Source: Conexibacter sp. (GTDB lineage: Bacteria > Actinomycetota > Thermoleophilia > Solirubrobacterales > Solirubrobacteraceae). From it: a stretch of 9,191 bases of DNA. This document shows positions 1 to 8,034 of the stretch, in pieces; position 1 is the first letter of the stretch; every line of letters begins with the position of its first letter. Made by a program: the position numbers and the translations under genes. The notes beneath the pieces are model-generated. The model was given only the letters and a program-made list of their open reading frames with translations, had not been told where the DNA came from and searched no databases. The stretch lies in contig JAOPZG010000328.1 of the NCBI GenBank assembly GCA_025964215.1, forward strand, positions 1 to 9,191. Direction: 5' to 3'.

Positions 1-270
1 CCGCGACAGATCGCCGCCACGCTCGGGGTCTCGCCGCGCTACCTCCACAAGCTCTTCGCCGCCAACGGACGGTCGGTCGCGCGGTGGCTGCTGACCCGCA
101 GGCTCGAGCACTGCGCGCGGGACCTCACCGACCCCGCGCGCGCCCACTGGAGCATCTCCGCCATCGCCGTCGAGCACGGATTCCGCGACGCGTCGTACTT
201 CGCGCGCGCCTTCAAGGCGCACTACGGCGTCCAACCGCGCGCGGTCCGCGATCGCCGTCTTCGGCGCTAG
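1..270 (+). CDS. AraC-family transcriptional regulator, C-terminal DNA-binding part (5' truncated by window)
   Basis: This is the last 89 codons of a DNA-binding transcription regulator, open from the first base and ending at TAG 268-270. The visible part is the AraC/XylS double helix-turn-helix. The first HTH reads IAATLGVSPRYLHKLF (residues 4-19 of the fragment). The second contains ISAIAVEHGF and continues into the family signature DASYFARAFKAHYGVQP (about residues 64-80), with the conserved F-R-x-x-S-Y-F-x-R-x-F-K pattern. The N-terminal ligand-binding or dimerisation domain, which would decide what it senses, lies outside the window, so the regulated pathway cannot be named. Its stop codon overlaps that of the convergent response-regulator remnant. 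The family call is firm; the effector is unknown. Confidence 0.9.
   Translation, partial: PRQIAATLGVSPRYLHKLFAANGRSVARWLLTRRLEHCARDLTDPARAHWSISAIAVEHGFRDASYFARAFKAHYGVQPRAVRDRRLRR
266..270. other. Overlapping convergent stop codons
   Basis: The tetramer CTAG at 267-270 serves both strands: TAG 268-270 ends the AraC-family gene on plus, and CTA 267-269 is the TAG stop of the response-regulator remnant on minus. No space remains for an intergenic terminator. This fits deletion or close packing between two convergent genes. Confidence 0.75.
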
Positions 271-577
271 CTCGCCAGCCCGCGCCGGATCGCCTCGGCC
301 ACCGCGCTGGCGCGATCGGAGACGCCGAGCTTGGCGTAGAGGGTGGAGAGGTGGACCTTGATGGTCGCCGGGCTGAGGTGCAGGCGCCTGCCCATCGCGG
401 CGACCGATGCTCGACGCCGTGGCCGAGGCTCCGGACCCCGGCGGCGGTGCGGATGACGGCATCGCGGATCTCGTGGACCGACGCCTCCTACGCCAGCTCA
501 GCGGACCCGCTCAAGGCCTCGCTGAGCGCCTTGAGGTCGACCGGATGGTCATCGGCAACCACGACGCTGTACGGCAA
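267..577 (-). pseudogene. Decayed NarL/FixJ-family response regulator (receiver start plus LuxR HTH end)
   Basis: Read on the minus strand, three pieces of one two-component response regulator survive in the right order. From a possible TTG at 577-575 comes VVVADDHPVDLKALSEAL, the start of a receiver domain with its acidic D-D pair. An in-frame TAG at 490-488 follows, and directly after it EASVHEIRDAVIRTAAG, typical of the last receiver helix and linker. A frame change near 408-414 then leads to AAMGRRLHLSPATIKVHLST and YAKLGVSDRASAVAEAI, the recognition half of a LuxR-type HTH, ending at TAG 269-267. The middle of the receiver, with the phospho-acceptor Asp, and the first HTH helix are missing. 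The total is about 100 codons against roughly 210 in the family, so it is almost certainly non-functional. Only the last piece resembles an intact reading frame. Confidence 0.72.
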
Positions 578-625
578 GAGTCCCCCTGAGCTGAACGCTG
601 AGCAATGCACATCGCACAGCGGCGA

Positions 626-1342
626 CTAGAGCTCGCGCCGCCGGCGGACCATCGGCCGATCGGCGGATCGCCACCGTGCGGAGCTCCTGCGATGTCGGCG
701 CTCAGCGCGCAGCCCTTCGCTCGTGGCGGCGTAGTAGAGCGGGACCAGCACGAACGCGATCAGGCCGACGACGGGCAGCAGCGTCACGCCCGCGAGAGCC
801 CCGAGGGCGTAGCCGGCGGTTCCGAAGATCGGCCGGCGGGCTTGGGCCTTCCACGAGGCCGACGCGGTGGCGCGCGACGTGACGGCCGACCGGCGCTCGA
901 GGAACAGGAAGAGCACCAGCCACGCGGCGGACATCGATGCCGCGACGGCGGCGTAGAGCACCAGGGCGGTCTGCTCGTCGACGCGGCTGCCGGAGCGGAA
1001 GGCGTCGGTCAGGACGGCCGTCGGGAACGGCAGCAGCACGGTCCCGAGCAGGATCCCGAGGTTCGCCGAGCTCACCACGCGATCGACGGCGTCGATCTGG
1101 CGGAACGTCGCGTGGTGGTTGGTCCAGACGACGGCGATGTAGGAGAACGAGGCGAGGAAGGCGATGTAGGCCGGCCACTGCGCCAGCAGGCTGGCGAGCA
1201 AGGTGCCGGCCTGATGGGACGGCACCCGCAGATCCAGCACCAGCAACGTCATCGCGATCGCGAACACCCCATCGCTCAGGCCCTCGGTGCGGTTGGTCCT
1301 CTCGCGGCCGTCGGGGGTGCCCGCGGCGCCGGTCGGCTTCAT
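626..1342 (-). CDS. TMEM175/DUF1211-family integral membrane protein (putative K+ channel subunit)
   Basis: A 238-residue membrane protein of the TMEM175 (formerly DUF1211) family, whose characterised bacterial members are potassium-selective channels assembled from six-helix subunits. The family signature lies in helix 1: R18-x3-L22-S23-D24-G25, continuing VFAIAMTLLVLDL, where most members have F-S-D. Further hydrophobic segments lie at about 55-75 (WPAYIAFLASFSYIAVVW), 90-110, 123-148, 170-192 and 192-208, giving six helices. T-N-H-H-A-T-F after helix 2 is the usual family H-H motif. The C-terminus is a basic tail rich in Arg. The length matches bacterial members. The ATG at 1342 sits close to the signature and has no clear Shine-Dalgarno site. 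The gene is divergent from the PAS-GAF-LuxR gene across 77 bp. Ion selectivity is inferred from the family only. Confidence 0.85.
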   Translation of the reverse strand: MKPTGAAGTPDGRERTNRTEGLSDGVFAIAMTLLVLDLRVPSHQAGTLLASLLAQWPAYIAFLASFSYIAVVWTNHHATFRQIDAVDRVVSSANLGILLGTVLLPFPTAVLTDAFRSGSRVDEQTALVLYAAVAASMSAAWLVLFLFLERRSAVTSRATASASWKAQARRPIFGTAGYALGALAGVTLLPVVGLIAFVLVPLYYAATSEGLRAERRHRRSSARWRSADRPMVRRRREL

Positions 1343-1419
1343 ACGCGGAAGACGTTGGGCCCGCCGGGGATGTGAGGTCTGGCGGGGACTTGCCGGCGAC
1401 GCGGTAGCGTCCGCTGCAC

Positions 1420-2616
1420 ATGTCGCGATCGGACCTCGAACGGGCGGCGGGCGCGCCGGACGGGCCGCCGCACGAACTGCGCCGCGCCGGCGGCGACGGC
1501 CGTCGCTCGGTCATGGAGACGCTGCTGGCCGACGTCGAGCACCTCGCGTCGATCGGCGGCTGGTCGTGGGACCTGACCACGCGCGAGGCGACGTGGTCGG
1601 ACGAGATGTACCGGATCCAGGGCCTCGAGCCGCAGTCGGTGCCGGCCAGCCCCGAGCTGCTGCTCCGCTCGGTGCCGGAGTCCGACCGCGGGTACGTGGC
1701 GGCGCTGCTGGAGTCGGTGGTGGAGCGCCCCGACAGCATCCCGCCGGAGGGCATCGCCTTCGACTACCGCGTGGCGCGCCCCGACGGCGCGGTCCGCGAG
1801 CTGCGCGCGATCGGCCGCATAGAGCGCGACCCCGCGGGCCGGCCGGTGCGCTGGGTCGGCGCCGCGCAGGACGTCACCGAGCTGCGCCTGACCGAGCGCG
1901 AGCTGAAGGCGCACTACGCGGTCTCGGTCGCGCTGCGCGATTGGGACACCTTCGAGGACGGGGTGATGGGCCTCCTCACCCGCCTCGGGGGCGCGCTGGA
2001 CTACGGGCACGGCGCGCTCTGGACCTGGGACGGCGACGGCGGCCACCTGGTCTGCCGCGCGTTCTGGACCTCCCCGAGGACGGCGAGCGCGACCGAGCCC
2101 GCGCCGTTCGAGCTCGCCACCCGGGCGATGGAGTTCGCCCCCGGCGAGGGCGCGCCCGGCCGCGCATGGACCCAGGGCCGCCCGATCATGGTCGCCGACA
2201 TGGCGGCCGATCCCAGCTTCGGCCGCCCCGATGCCGCGCGCGAGCTCGGGCTGGTCTCCGGCGTCGCCATCCCGGCGCTGACCGACGAGGGGCCGCTCGC
2301 GGTGCTGAGCTTCTACAGCACCGACCGCCGGGCCGGGACCCCGAGCCTGGAGCGCACGCTCGGCGCGATCGGGCGCGACCTCGGGGCGTTCCTGACGCGC
2401 CACCGGGCCCAGCTCGCCGATCGCACGCTCTCCCCCCGCGAGCTCGAGGTGCTGCGGCTCGCCGCGGAAGGCCACTCCGGGCCGGAGATCGCCCGCGACC
2501 TGGTCGTGAGCCCGTCGACGGTCAAGACGCACTTCGAGCACATCTACGAGAAGCTCGGGGTCGGTGACCGCGCAGGAGCCGTCGCCTACGCGCTGCGCAC
2601 CGGCATGATCGAATGA
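1420..2616 (+). CDS. PAS-GAF-LuxR one-component transcriptional regulator
   Basis: A 398-residue cytoplasmic sensor-regulator. After a charged, Gly/Arg-rich lead of about 35 residues comes a PAS fold at about 40-155, opening with ASIGGWSWDLTTREATWSD and closing with the typical VGAAQDVTELR. A GAF domain follows at about 165-327, with GHGALWTWDGD and the later LGLVSGVAIPALTDEGPLAVLSFYS. A LuxR-type HTH ends the protein (about 335-398): LSPRELEVLRLAAEGHSGPEIA, then VSPSTVKTHFEHIYEKLGV. No receiver, kinase or transmembrane segment is present, so signal input is presumably through ligands of the PAS and GAF domains; no LOV cysteine motif is seen. ATG 1420 lacks a Shine-Dalgarno site; an ATG at 1513 would drop only the disordered lead. 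A 5-bp hairpin (1398-1402/1407-1411) sits just upstream. The EAL gene follows after 47 bp on the same strand. Confidence 0.87.
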   Translation: MSRSDLERAAGAPDGPPHELRRAGGDGRRSVMETLLADVEHLASIGGWSWDLTTREATWSDEMYRIQGLEPQSVPASPELLLRSVPESDRGYVAALLESVVERPDSIPPEGIAFDYRVARPDGAVRELRAIGRIERDPAGRPVRWVGAAQDVTELRLTERELKAHYAVSVALRDWDTFEDGVMGLLTRLGGALDYGHGALWTWDGDGGHLVCRAFWTSPRTASATEPAPFELATRAMEFAPGEGAPGRAWTQGRPIMVADMAADPSFGRPDAARELGLVSGVAIPALTDEGPLAVLSFYSTDRRAGTPSLERTLGAIGRDLGAFLTRHRAQLADRTLSPRELEVLRLAAEGHSGPEIARDLVVSPSTVKTHFEHIYEKLGVGDRAGAVAYALRTGMIE

Positions 2617-2642
2617 CGCAGATCCGCCGATCGCCCGATTGA

Positions 2643-2659
2643 GCTGCGCACCCCGCAGC
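2643..2659 (+). promoter_or_regulatory. Hairpin just upstream of the PAS-EAL start codon
   Basis: GCTGCG (2643-2648) and CGCAGC (2654-2659) form a perfect 6-bp stem with a 5-nt loop. It ends 4 nt before ATG 2664, where a Shine-Dalgarno site would normally lie. It could be a weak terminator or processing site between the two sensory genes, or could modulate initiation of the EAL gene. No U-tract follows. In DNA this GC-rich, short stems also occur by chance. Confidence 0.3.
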
Positions 2660-2663
2660 GCCG

Positions 2664-4943
2664 ATGCTGCGAGGGATGACGTTCCCGGGGCAGGAGCTCA
2701 CCGCCGAACACGGCTCGCACGCCGGCGCGCTGATGCGGGCGGTGCCCGACGGCCTCCTGCTGTCCGACGGACGGGGACGGATCGTCGAGGTCAACGACGC
2801 CCTGTGCGCGATGATGGGCTACCACCACGACGAGATCGTCGGGCTCGAGCCGCCCTACCCGTGGTGGCCCGAGGACCAGATCGCGCAGATCGCCGGCAAG
2901 TTCGCCGCGTCGATGGCCGAGCGCTCGGCGCGCTGGGAGCTGACGTTCCAGCGCCGCGACGGCCGGCGCTTCCCCACCAGCGTCGCGACCTCCGCGATCG
3001 TCGCGCCCGGCGACGGCGTCGCGGGGTTCGCCAGCGTCCTGCGCGACACGACCGACGAGCACCGCGAGCGCGAGCGCCTGCTCGCCGCCGAGGCGCGGCT
3101 GCGCCAGGCGCAGCGCATGGCCGACATCGGCAGCTTCGAGATCGACTACCGGACGGGCGAGGCGCGATGGTCGGAGGAGCTGTTCCGCCTCCTCGGCCTC
3201 CCGCCCGACCAGGACCCGCAGGCGCTCGCCGAGGCGCGGACGCGGCTGGCCGACCCCGACGGGGCGCGCCTGATCGAGGTCGCCGCCGCGACCCGCGCCG
3301 ACGGCGAGCCGCGCGAGCTGGTGCACCGCTACCGCCGGGGCGACGAGCTGCGGATCGCCGAGCTGCGCATCGAGCCGCTCGGCGACGAGCACGGCAAGCG
3401 CTACGGCATCCGCGGCACGATGCAGGACGTCACCGAGCGCTGCCGCGCCCAGGCGGAGATCCACCTCCAGGCGCACCTGCTCGACGCGGTCGACGTCACG
3501 GTCGTCGCGACCGACCTCGCCGGCGTCATCACCCACTGGAACCGCGGCGCCCAGCGCGCGCTGGGCTGGGAGCCCTGCGACGCCATCGGCCGCCCCATCA
3601 CCGAGCTGACCGCGGTGGCCGGCCGGCTGGGCACGGCGGGCGACGTCCTGGACGAGATCCGCCGCGCGGGGCAGTGGGAGGGCGAGCTGGAGGTCTCCCG
3701 CCGCGACGACACGACGTTCCCCGGCTACATCCGGGCCGCCCTGTTCCACGACCTCGACGGCGCGCCGGCCGGCATCGTCGGCGTCTGCGTCGACGTCTCG
3801 GCCCAGATCGAGACCGAGCGCCGCCTGCGCGCGGCCTCCGACTACCAGCGCGCGATCACCGACAACATGGGCGAGGGCCTCTACACGCTCGACGTCGAGG
3901 GCCGGTTGACGTACCTCAACCGCGCGGGTGAGGACCTGCTGGGCTGGCGCTCGTCCGAGCTGGAGGGCGAGGTCATGCACGAGATCACCCGCGGCCCGCG
4001 GCCCGACGGCACGGCCGTCCGCAGCGACGAGCACGTCTTCGTCCGGCGCGACGACACGGAGCTGCCCGTCGAGGTCAGCGCGGCGCCGTTCGAGACGGCC
4101 GACGGCGTGCGGGGCACCGTGGTCGTCTTCAAGGACATCACCGAGCGCAAGGAGCGCGAGCGCGAGCTGGAGCGCCAGCTCGAGCGGATCTCCTGGATCG
4201 GCCGTCTGCGCGCGGCGCTCGCCGAGGACCGGTTCGAGCTGCACGCGCAGCCGATCGTGGACCTCGCCACCGGCGCGACGGTCCAGCACGAGCTGCTGAT
4301 CCGCCTGCGCGACGAGGACGGGACGCTGGTCGCGCCGGGGCGGTTCCTCCCGACCGCGGAGCGCTTCGGACTCATCGGCGAGATCGACCAGTGGGTTGCC
4401 CGACAGGGGATCGGCCACGCCGCCGCCGGCCATCCCGTTGAGCTGAACCTCTCGGCGCAGTCGCTCGGCAACCCCGACCTGCTGGACGTCATCCGCACCG
4501 AGCTCCGCCGCACCGGCGCCGATCCCGAGCTGCTGGCCTTCGAGATCACCGAGACCGCGCTCGTGCAGGACGCGGCCTCCGCGGAGTGGTTCATCACGCG
4601 GCTGCGCGAGCTCGGCTGCCGCGTGGCGCTCGACGACTTCGGGACCGGCTACGGCGGGTTCACCTACCTCAAGCGCCTGCCGATCACCGACCTCAAGATC
4701 GACATCGAGTTCGTCCGGGACCTCACCGAGAGCAACGCCAGCCAGGAGGTCGTGCGCGCGGTCGTCTCGCTCGCCCGCGGCTTCGGCCAGCGGACGGTCG
4801 CCGAGGGCGTCGAGGACAGCGAGACGATGGAGCTCCTCCGGGAGCTCGGCGTCGACTGCGCCCAGGGCTTCGCGATCGCACGGCCGGCGCCGGTCGCGGA
4901 CGTGCTCGGCGCCGCCCCACGACAACGGACTCCGCCGGCCTAG
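2664..4943 (+). CDS. Tetra-PAS EAL-domain cyclic-di-GMP phosphodiesterase
   Basis: A 759-residue soluble signalling protein predicted to hydrolyse c-di-GMP to pGpG. Four PAS units are visible: about 20-132 (GLLLSDGRGRIVEVNDALCA), 150-262 (MADIGSFEIDYRTGEARWSE), 270-385 (VVATDLAGVITHWNRGAQRA) and 394-505 (GLYTLDVEGRLTYLNRAGED). Charged linkers such as ERKERERELERQLERI look like signalling coiled coils. The EAL domain covers about 512-750 and appears catalytically complete: E543 in the E-L-L version of the EAL motif, N595 (LNLS), E627/E630 (FEITE), D657-D658 (DDFGTGYGG), K678 and D680 (LKID), E714 (AEGVED) and Q734 (QGF). There is no GGDEF domain, so it should be a dedicated hydrolase. No transmembrane segment is seen. 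ATG 2664 is the first start; ATG 2676 is an alternative, and neither has a well-placed Shine-Dalgarno site. Activity is inferred from conserved residues; PAS ligands are unknown. Confidence 0.9.
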   Translation: MLRGMTFPGQELTAEHGSHAGALMRAVPDGLLLSDGRGRIVEVNDALCAMMGYHHDEIVGLEPPYPWWPEDQIAQIAGKFAASMAERSARWELTFQRRDGRRFPTSVATSAIVAPGDGVAGFASVLRDTTDEHRERERLLAAEARLRQAQRMADIGSFEIDYRTGEARWSEELFRLLGLPPDQDPQALAEARTRLADPDGARLIEVAAATRADGEPRELVHRYRRGDELRIAELRIEPLGDEHGKRYGIRGTMQDVTERCRAQAEIHLQAHLLDAVDVTVVATDLAGVITHWNRGAQRALGWEPCDAIGRPITELTAVAGRLGTAGDVLDEIRRAGQWEGELEVSRRDDTTFPGYIRAALFHDLDGAPAGIVGVCVDVSAQIETERRLRAASDYQRAITDNMGEGLYTLDVEGRLTYLNRAGEDLLGWRSSELEGEVMHEITRGPRPDGTAVRSDEHVFVRRDDTELPVEVSAAPFETADGVRGTVVVFKDITERKERERELERQLERISWIGRLRAALAEDRFELHAQPIVDLATGATVQHELLIRLRDEDGTLVAPGRFLPTAERFGLIGEIDQWVARQGIGHAAAGHPVELNLSAQSLGNPDLLDVIRTELRRTGADPELLAFEITETALVQDAASAEWFITRLRELGCRVALDDFGTGYGGFTYLKRLPITDLKIDIEFVRDLTESNASQEVVRAVVSLARGFGQRTVAEGVEDSETMELLRELGVDCAQGFAIARPAPVADVLGAAPRQRTPPA

Positions 4944-4960
4944 CACCAAAGTCGACCGTT

Positions 4961-4989
4961 GCGGCCCGCACACCGGGTCCCGGGGCCGC
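4961..4989. terminator. Possible bidirectional terminator between convergent genes
   Basis: GCGGCCC (4961-4967) pairs perfectly with GGGCCGC (4983-4989) across a 15-nt loop that itself contains the small dyad CCGGG-T-CCCGG. It lies between the plus-strand EAL gene (stop ending 4943) and the minus-strand membrane protein gene (stop at 4992), where a shared terminator would be expected. There is no T-run on either side, so it would be an atypical terminator; support is positional plus one 7-bp stem. Confidence 0.33.
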
Positions 4990-4991
4990 GG

Positions 4992-5462
4992 TCAGGCGAC
5001 GGCAGGGGTGACCGCGCGCGGCCCCTCGTAGATCTTCCGGCCGGGATCCTCCATGTTGGACCGGCGGACGGCCTCGACGTCGCCGTGCCAGTCGCCGCGG
5101 CCGGTCGGATCGGTGATCGCCAGCGAGGCCAGCTCGAACAGGGCGAGGCCGACGTGCGGCAGCCACTGGCTTGGGCCCTTCTTCCATTGTCCGGTCACGA
5201 ACGGGGTCGCGGCGAGGGCGACGGCGCCGACCGCGTCCATCGCGAGGTGGACCGGGAACGGGATGGCCTTCACCGCCCCGAGCGGGTAGTCGGTCAGCGC
5301 GCTGTAGCCGGCGTGGATCGCCCCCGCCCTGCGGATCTGCCCCGCCGACCGCGTGCCCTCGATCCCGGCGAGCTTGGGGAACACGGTCAGCAGCGTCGCT
5401 CCGGCGGTGTAGTCGACGACGCCGTGCAGCGTCGCGTCGACCGGTCTGGGTGGAAACGGCAT
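4992..5462 (-). CDS. Small four-helix membrane protein, SPW-repeat-like
   Basis: A 156-residue hydrophobic protein, the last gene of the three-gene minus-strand operon. It starts LHGVVDYTAGATLLTVFPKL (residues 12-31) and has a second similar half around PFPVHLAMDAVGAVALAATP, each an H-x(2-3)-D helix followed by a hydrophobic stretch. LTDYPLGAVKAIP lies between them and WLPHVGLALFELASLAITD after. This H-G-x-x-D-Y / L-T-D-Y / P-V-H-L-x-x-D pattern is what I associate with SPW-type membrane proteins of unknown function; the SPW tripeptide itself is replaced by TPF here. About four membrane helices and a polar C-terminal tail are expected. ATG 5462 is well supported by AGGAGA eight bases upstream. 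The upstream dehydrogenase ends 12 bp away. The biochemical role is unknown; the family link is from pattern memory only. Confidence 0.7.
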   Translation of the reverse strand: MPFPPRPVDATLHGVVDYTAGATLLTVFPKLAGIEGTRSAGQIRRAGAIHAGYSALTDYPLGAVKAIPFPVHLAMDAVGAVALAATPFVTGQWKKGPSQWLPHVGLALFELASLAITDPTGRGDWHGDVEAVRRSNMEDPGRKIYEGPRAVTPAVA

Positions 5463-5470
5463 CGTGCTGC

Positions 5471-5474
5471 TCTC

Positions 5475-5476
<2 letters not shown>
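5471..5476 (-). promoter_or_regulatory. Ribosome binding site of the SPW-like gene
   Basis: AGGAGA on the minus strand lies 8 nt before ATG 5462 and overlaps the TAG stop of the dehydrogenase (5477-5475). Ribosomes finishing the dehydrogenase would be delivered to this site, which supports one polycistronic message. It is one of only two clear Shine-Dalgarno sites in the window. Confidence 0.7.
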
Positions 5477-6649
<1,173 letters not shown>

Positions 6650-6653
<4 letters not shown>

Positions 6654-7042
6654 GAGGCACCCGCTTCCGCGAGCTCGTTCTCGTGCAGCGGCTGGGCCGG
6701 GCGCTGGTCGAGCTTGCGCTCGGCGCGCTCGCCCTCGGGGGATCCGTCGCTGCGCACGATGACGCCCGTCTCGACGCGCTGCTTGAAGCGGCGCAGCTCG
6801 TCCATCGCCTTGGCGCGAGGCATCGCGCCGCGGACCTTGGCGACGGCCTTGCCGACCTTGCCGCCCGGGGCGTCGTGCTCGAGCGTGACGTGGATCTCGG
6901 TGCCCCGGTCGCCGGGCGCCGGGTCGAAGGTCACCCGGGCGTCGATCTCGTCGAGGTACCTGGGGTGCAGCGCGGGGTCCTGCCACAGGCGCTGCACCTC
7001 GTCGCGGGGTCGCAGCACCGTGATCGCGGCGTGGAGCTTCAT
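6650..7042 (-). CDS. Compact SRPBCC/cyclase-dehydrase-like protein
   Basis: A 130-residue protein at the head of the dehydrogenase operon. The first 30 residues follow the SRPBCC (START-like) beginning, [17 protein letters not shown]. The rest matches the end of the same fold: [20 protein letters not shown], then [11 protein letters not shown] and [13 protein letters not shown], the long closing helix. The middle strands that usually lie between these parts, some 40-50 residues, are absent at about residue 34, so the hydrophobic pocket must be reduced or differently built. A charged C-terminal tail follows ([20 protein letters not shown]). The start at ATG 7042 is fixed by AAGGAGG ten bases upstream; the frame stays open further upstream but without family similarity. 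It ends in an ATGA overlap with the dehydrogenase, so the two are probably made together. A role as a lipid or ligand carrier is family-based inference. Confidence 0.75.
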
Positions 7043-7052
7043 GTCGGCCGAG

Positions 7053-7059
7053 CCTCCTT
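7053..7059 (-). promoter_or_regulatory. Strong ribosome binding site of the SRPBCC-dehydrogenase operon
   Basis: AAGGAGG on the minus strand ends 10 nt before ATG 7042. It is the best Shine-Dalgarno match in the window. It decides the start of the SRPBCC gene against a longer open frame and suggests efficient translation of the operon's first gene. Confidence 0.75.
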
Positions 7060-7133
7060 CGTCGGGGTTCGCGTCCGGTATCGCCCCACGCGCGCACCGC
7101 GAAACTGGGCCACGTTCGCCATCTTCGCCTGGG

Positions 7134-7982
7134 CTATTCGCCCCAGCGCCCCCGTGGGACGAGCTCCACGAGCTGATGGCGCAGCGCGAAGATGAGCGCC
7201 TGGAGCTGCGAGTGCACGCCCAGCTTGCCCAGGATGTTGGCAACGTGATTGCGTTGGGTGCGCACCGAGATGTGCAGCCGCGAGGCGGCGTCGCGACCGT
7301 CGCAGCCGTCGGCGATGAGCTGGAGGATCTCGAGCTCCCGGCTCGTCAGGCGCTCGATCGCCTGGCGGTCGAGGAGCTCGCGCTCGCGCTCGCGGCCGGC
7401 GAAGCGCAGCAGCTCGACGACCTCGTCGAGGGGGAGCAGCGCCTCGCCGGCGCCGACGCGCCGGATCGCGTCGATGACGTCGGGCAGGCGGTCGGCCTTC
7501 GAGAGCGCGCCCGCCGCACCGCGCTCGACGGCACGCGCGACCGCCGAGTGGTCCGACCCGGCGCTCAGCACGATCGCGTGTGCGCCGGGCTCGGCCTCCC
7601 GGAGCGCGGCGACGAGGTCGCTGCCGTCCCCGTCGGGCAGGCCCAGGTCGACCAGGGCGACGTCGACCTCGGCCAGCATGCCGCGCGCCTCGGCGAGGGT
7701 CCCGGCCTCGCCGACCACCTCGAGATCGGGCTCGCGCCGCAACGCGGCGGCGAACGCGTCGCGCACGGCGGCGTGATCCTCGACGAGGAGGACGCGGACC
7801 GGCGCGCCGTCCGCCGGCCGCAGGTCGTCGACCGCGCTGCGCAGCTCGCGGCCGATCCGCGTCAGCGCCCCGACGAGCACGTCGTCGCGCGGCGAGCCGT
7901 CCGGCGGGTCCTCGGCGCGGGCCAGCGCGCACCGCACGTCCTCCAGCGCCTCTCGCACATCCGCGGGCCAGGGCCCTTGCAT
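7134..7982 (-). CDS. NarL/FixJ-family response regulator with N-terminal extension
   Basis: A 282-residue two-component response regulator that should bind DNA when phosphorylated. The receiver domain covers about 62-180: RVLLVEDHAAVRDAF with acidic E68-D69, the phospho-acceptor D112 in VALVDLGLPDGDG, switch S140 in IVLSAG and K162 in ALSKAD. A LuxR-type HTH fills 211-275: LTSRELEILQLIADG and ISVRTQRNHVANILGKLGV. About 60 residues precede the receiver, including a possible helix pair (VREALEDVRCALARAE and LTRIGRELRSAVDDL), which typical NarL proteins lack. ATG 7982 has no Shine-Dalgarno site; GTG at codon 35 would shorten the extension. No partner histidine kinase is in the window. The gene lies 91 bp upstream of the SRPBCC operon on the same strand and is divergent from the glycosyltransferase, so either could be its target. 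Family call firm, start and target uncertain. Confidence 0.85.
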   Translation of the reverse strand: MQGPWPADVREALEDVRCALARAEDPPDGSPRDDVLVGALTRIGRELRSAVDDLRPADGAPVRVLLVEDHAAVRDAFAAALRREPDLEVVGEAGTLAEARGMLAEVDVALVDLGLPDGDGSDLVAALREAEPGAHAIVLSAGSDHSAVARAVERGAAGALSKADRLPDVIDAIRRVGAGEALLPLDEVVELLRFAGRERERELLDRQAIERLTSRELEILQLIADGCDGRDAASRLHISVRTQRNHVANILGKLGVHSQLQALIFALRHQLVELVPRGRWGE

Positions 7983-8034
7983 GCGCGCGGGCTACCCGCT
8001 CGTGGCGCGCCGGCACACGCGTTCGTCAGAGCCG

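Noticed and set aside
1343..1419. Promoter for the PAS-GAF-LuxR gene (TTGCCG at 1390, TAGCGT at 1405)
   Set aside because: The two boxes are only 9 bp apart, too close for a sigma-70-type promoter; the 5-bp dyad there is too short to call an operator.
2664..4943. A GGDEF cyclase domain or LOV photosensor in the PAS-EAL protein
   Set aside because: No GG(D/E)EF-like motif occurs before the EAL domain, and none of the PAS units shows the LOV cysteine motif.
2586..4973. Minus-strand open frame of 795 codons opposite the PAS-EAL gene
   Set aside because: It mirrors the real gene; its product is repetitive in Arg, Ala, Asp, Val and Leu with no recognisable motif. Long antisense frames are expected in DNA of this GC content.
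7060..7133. Promoter for the SRPBCC operon (GTTTCG with GATACC on minus)
   Set aside because: The spacing is about 15 bp and both boxes match consensus poorly; it is not separable from background GC-rich sequence.
7043..7243. Upstream extension of the SRPBCC reading frame
   Set aside because: The frame is open to 7243 but overlaps the end of the response regulator and lacks family similarity. AAGGAGG at 7059-7053 supports ATG 7042.
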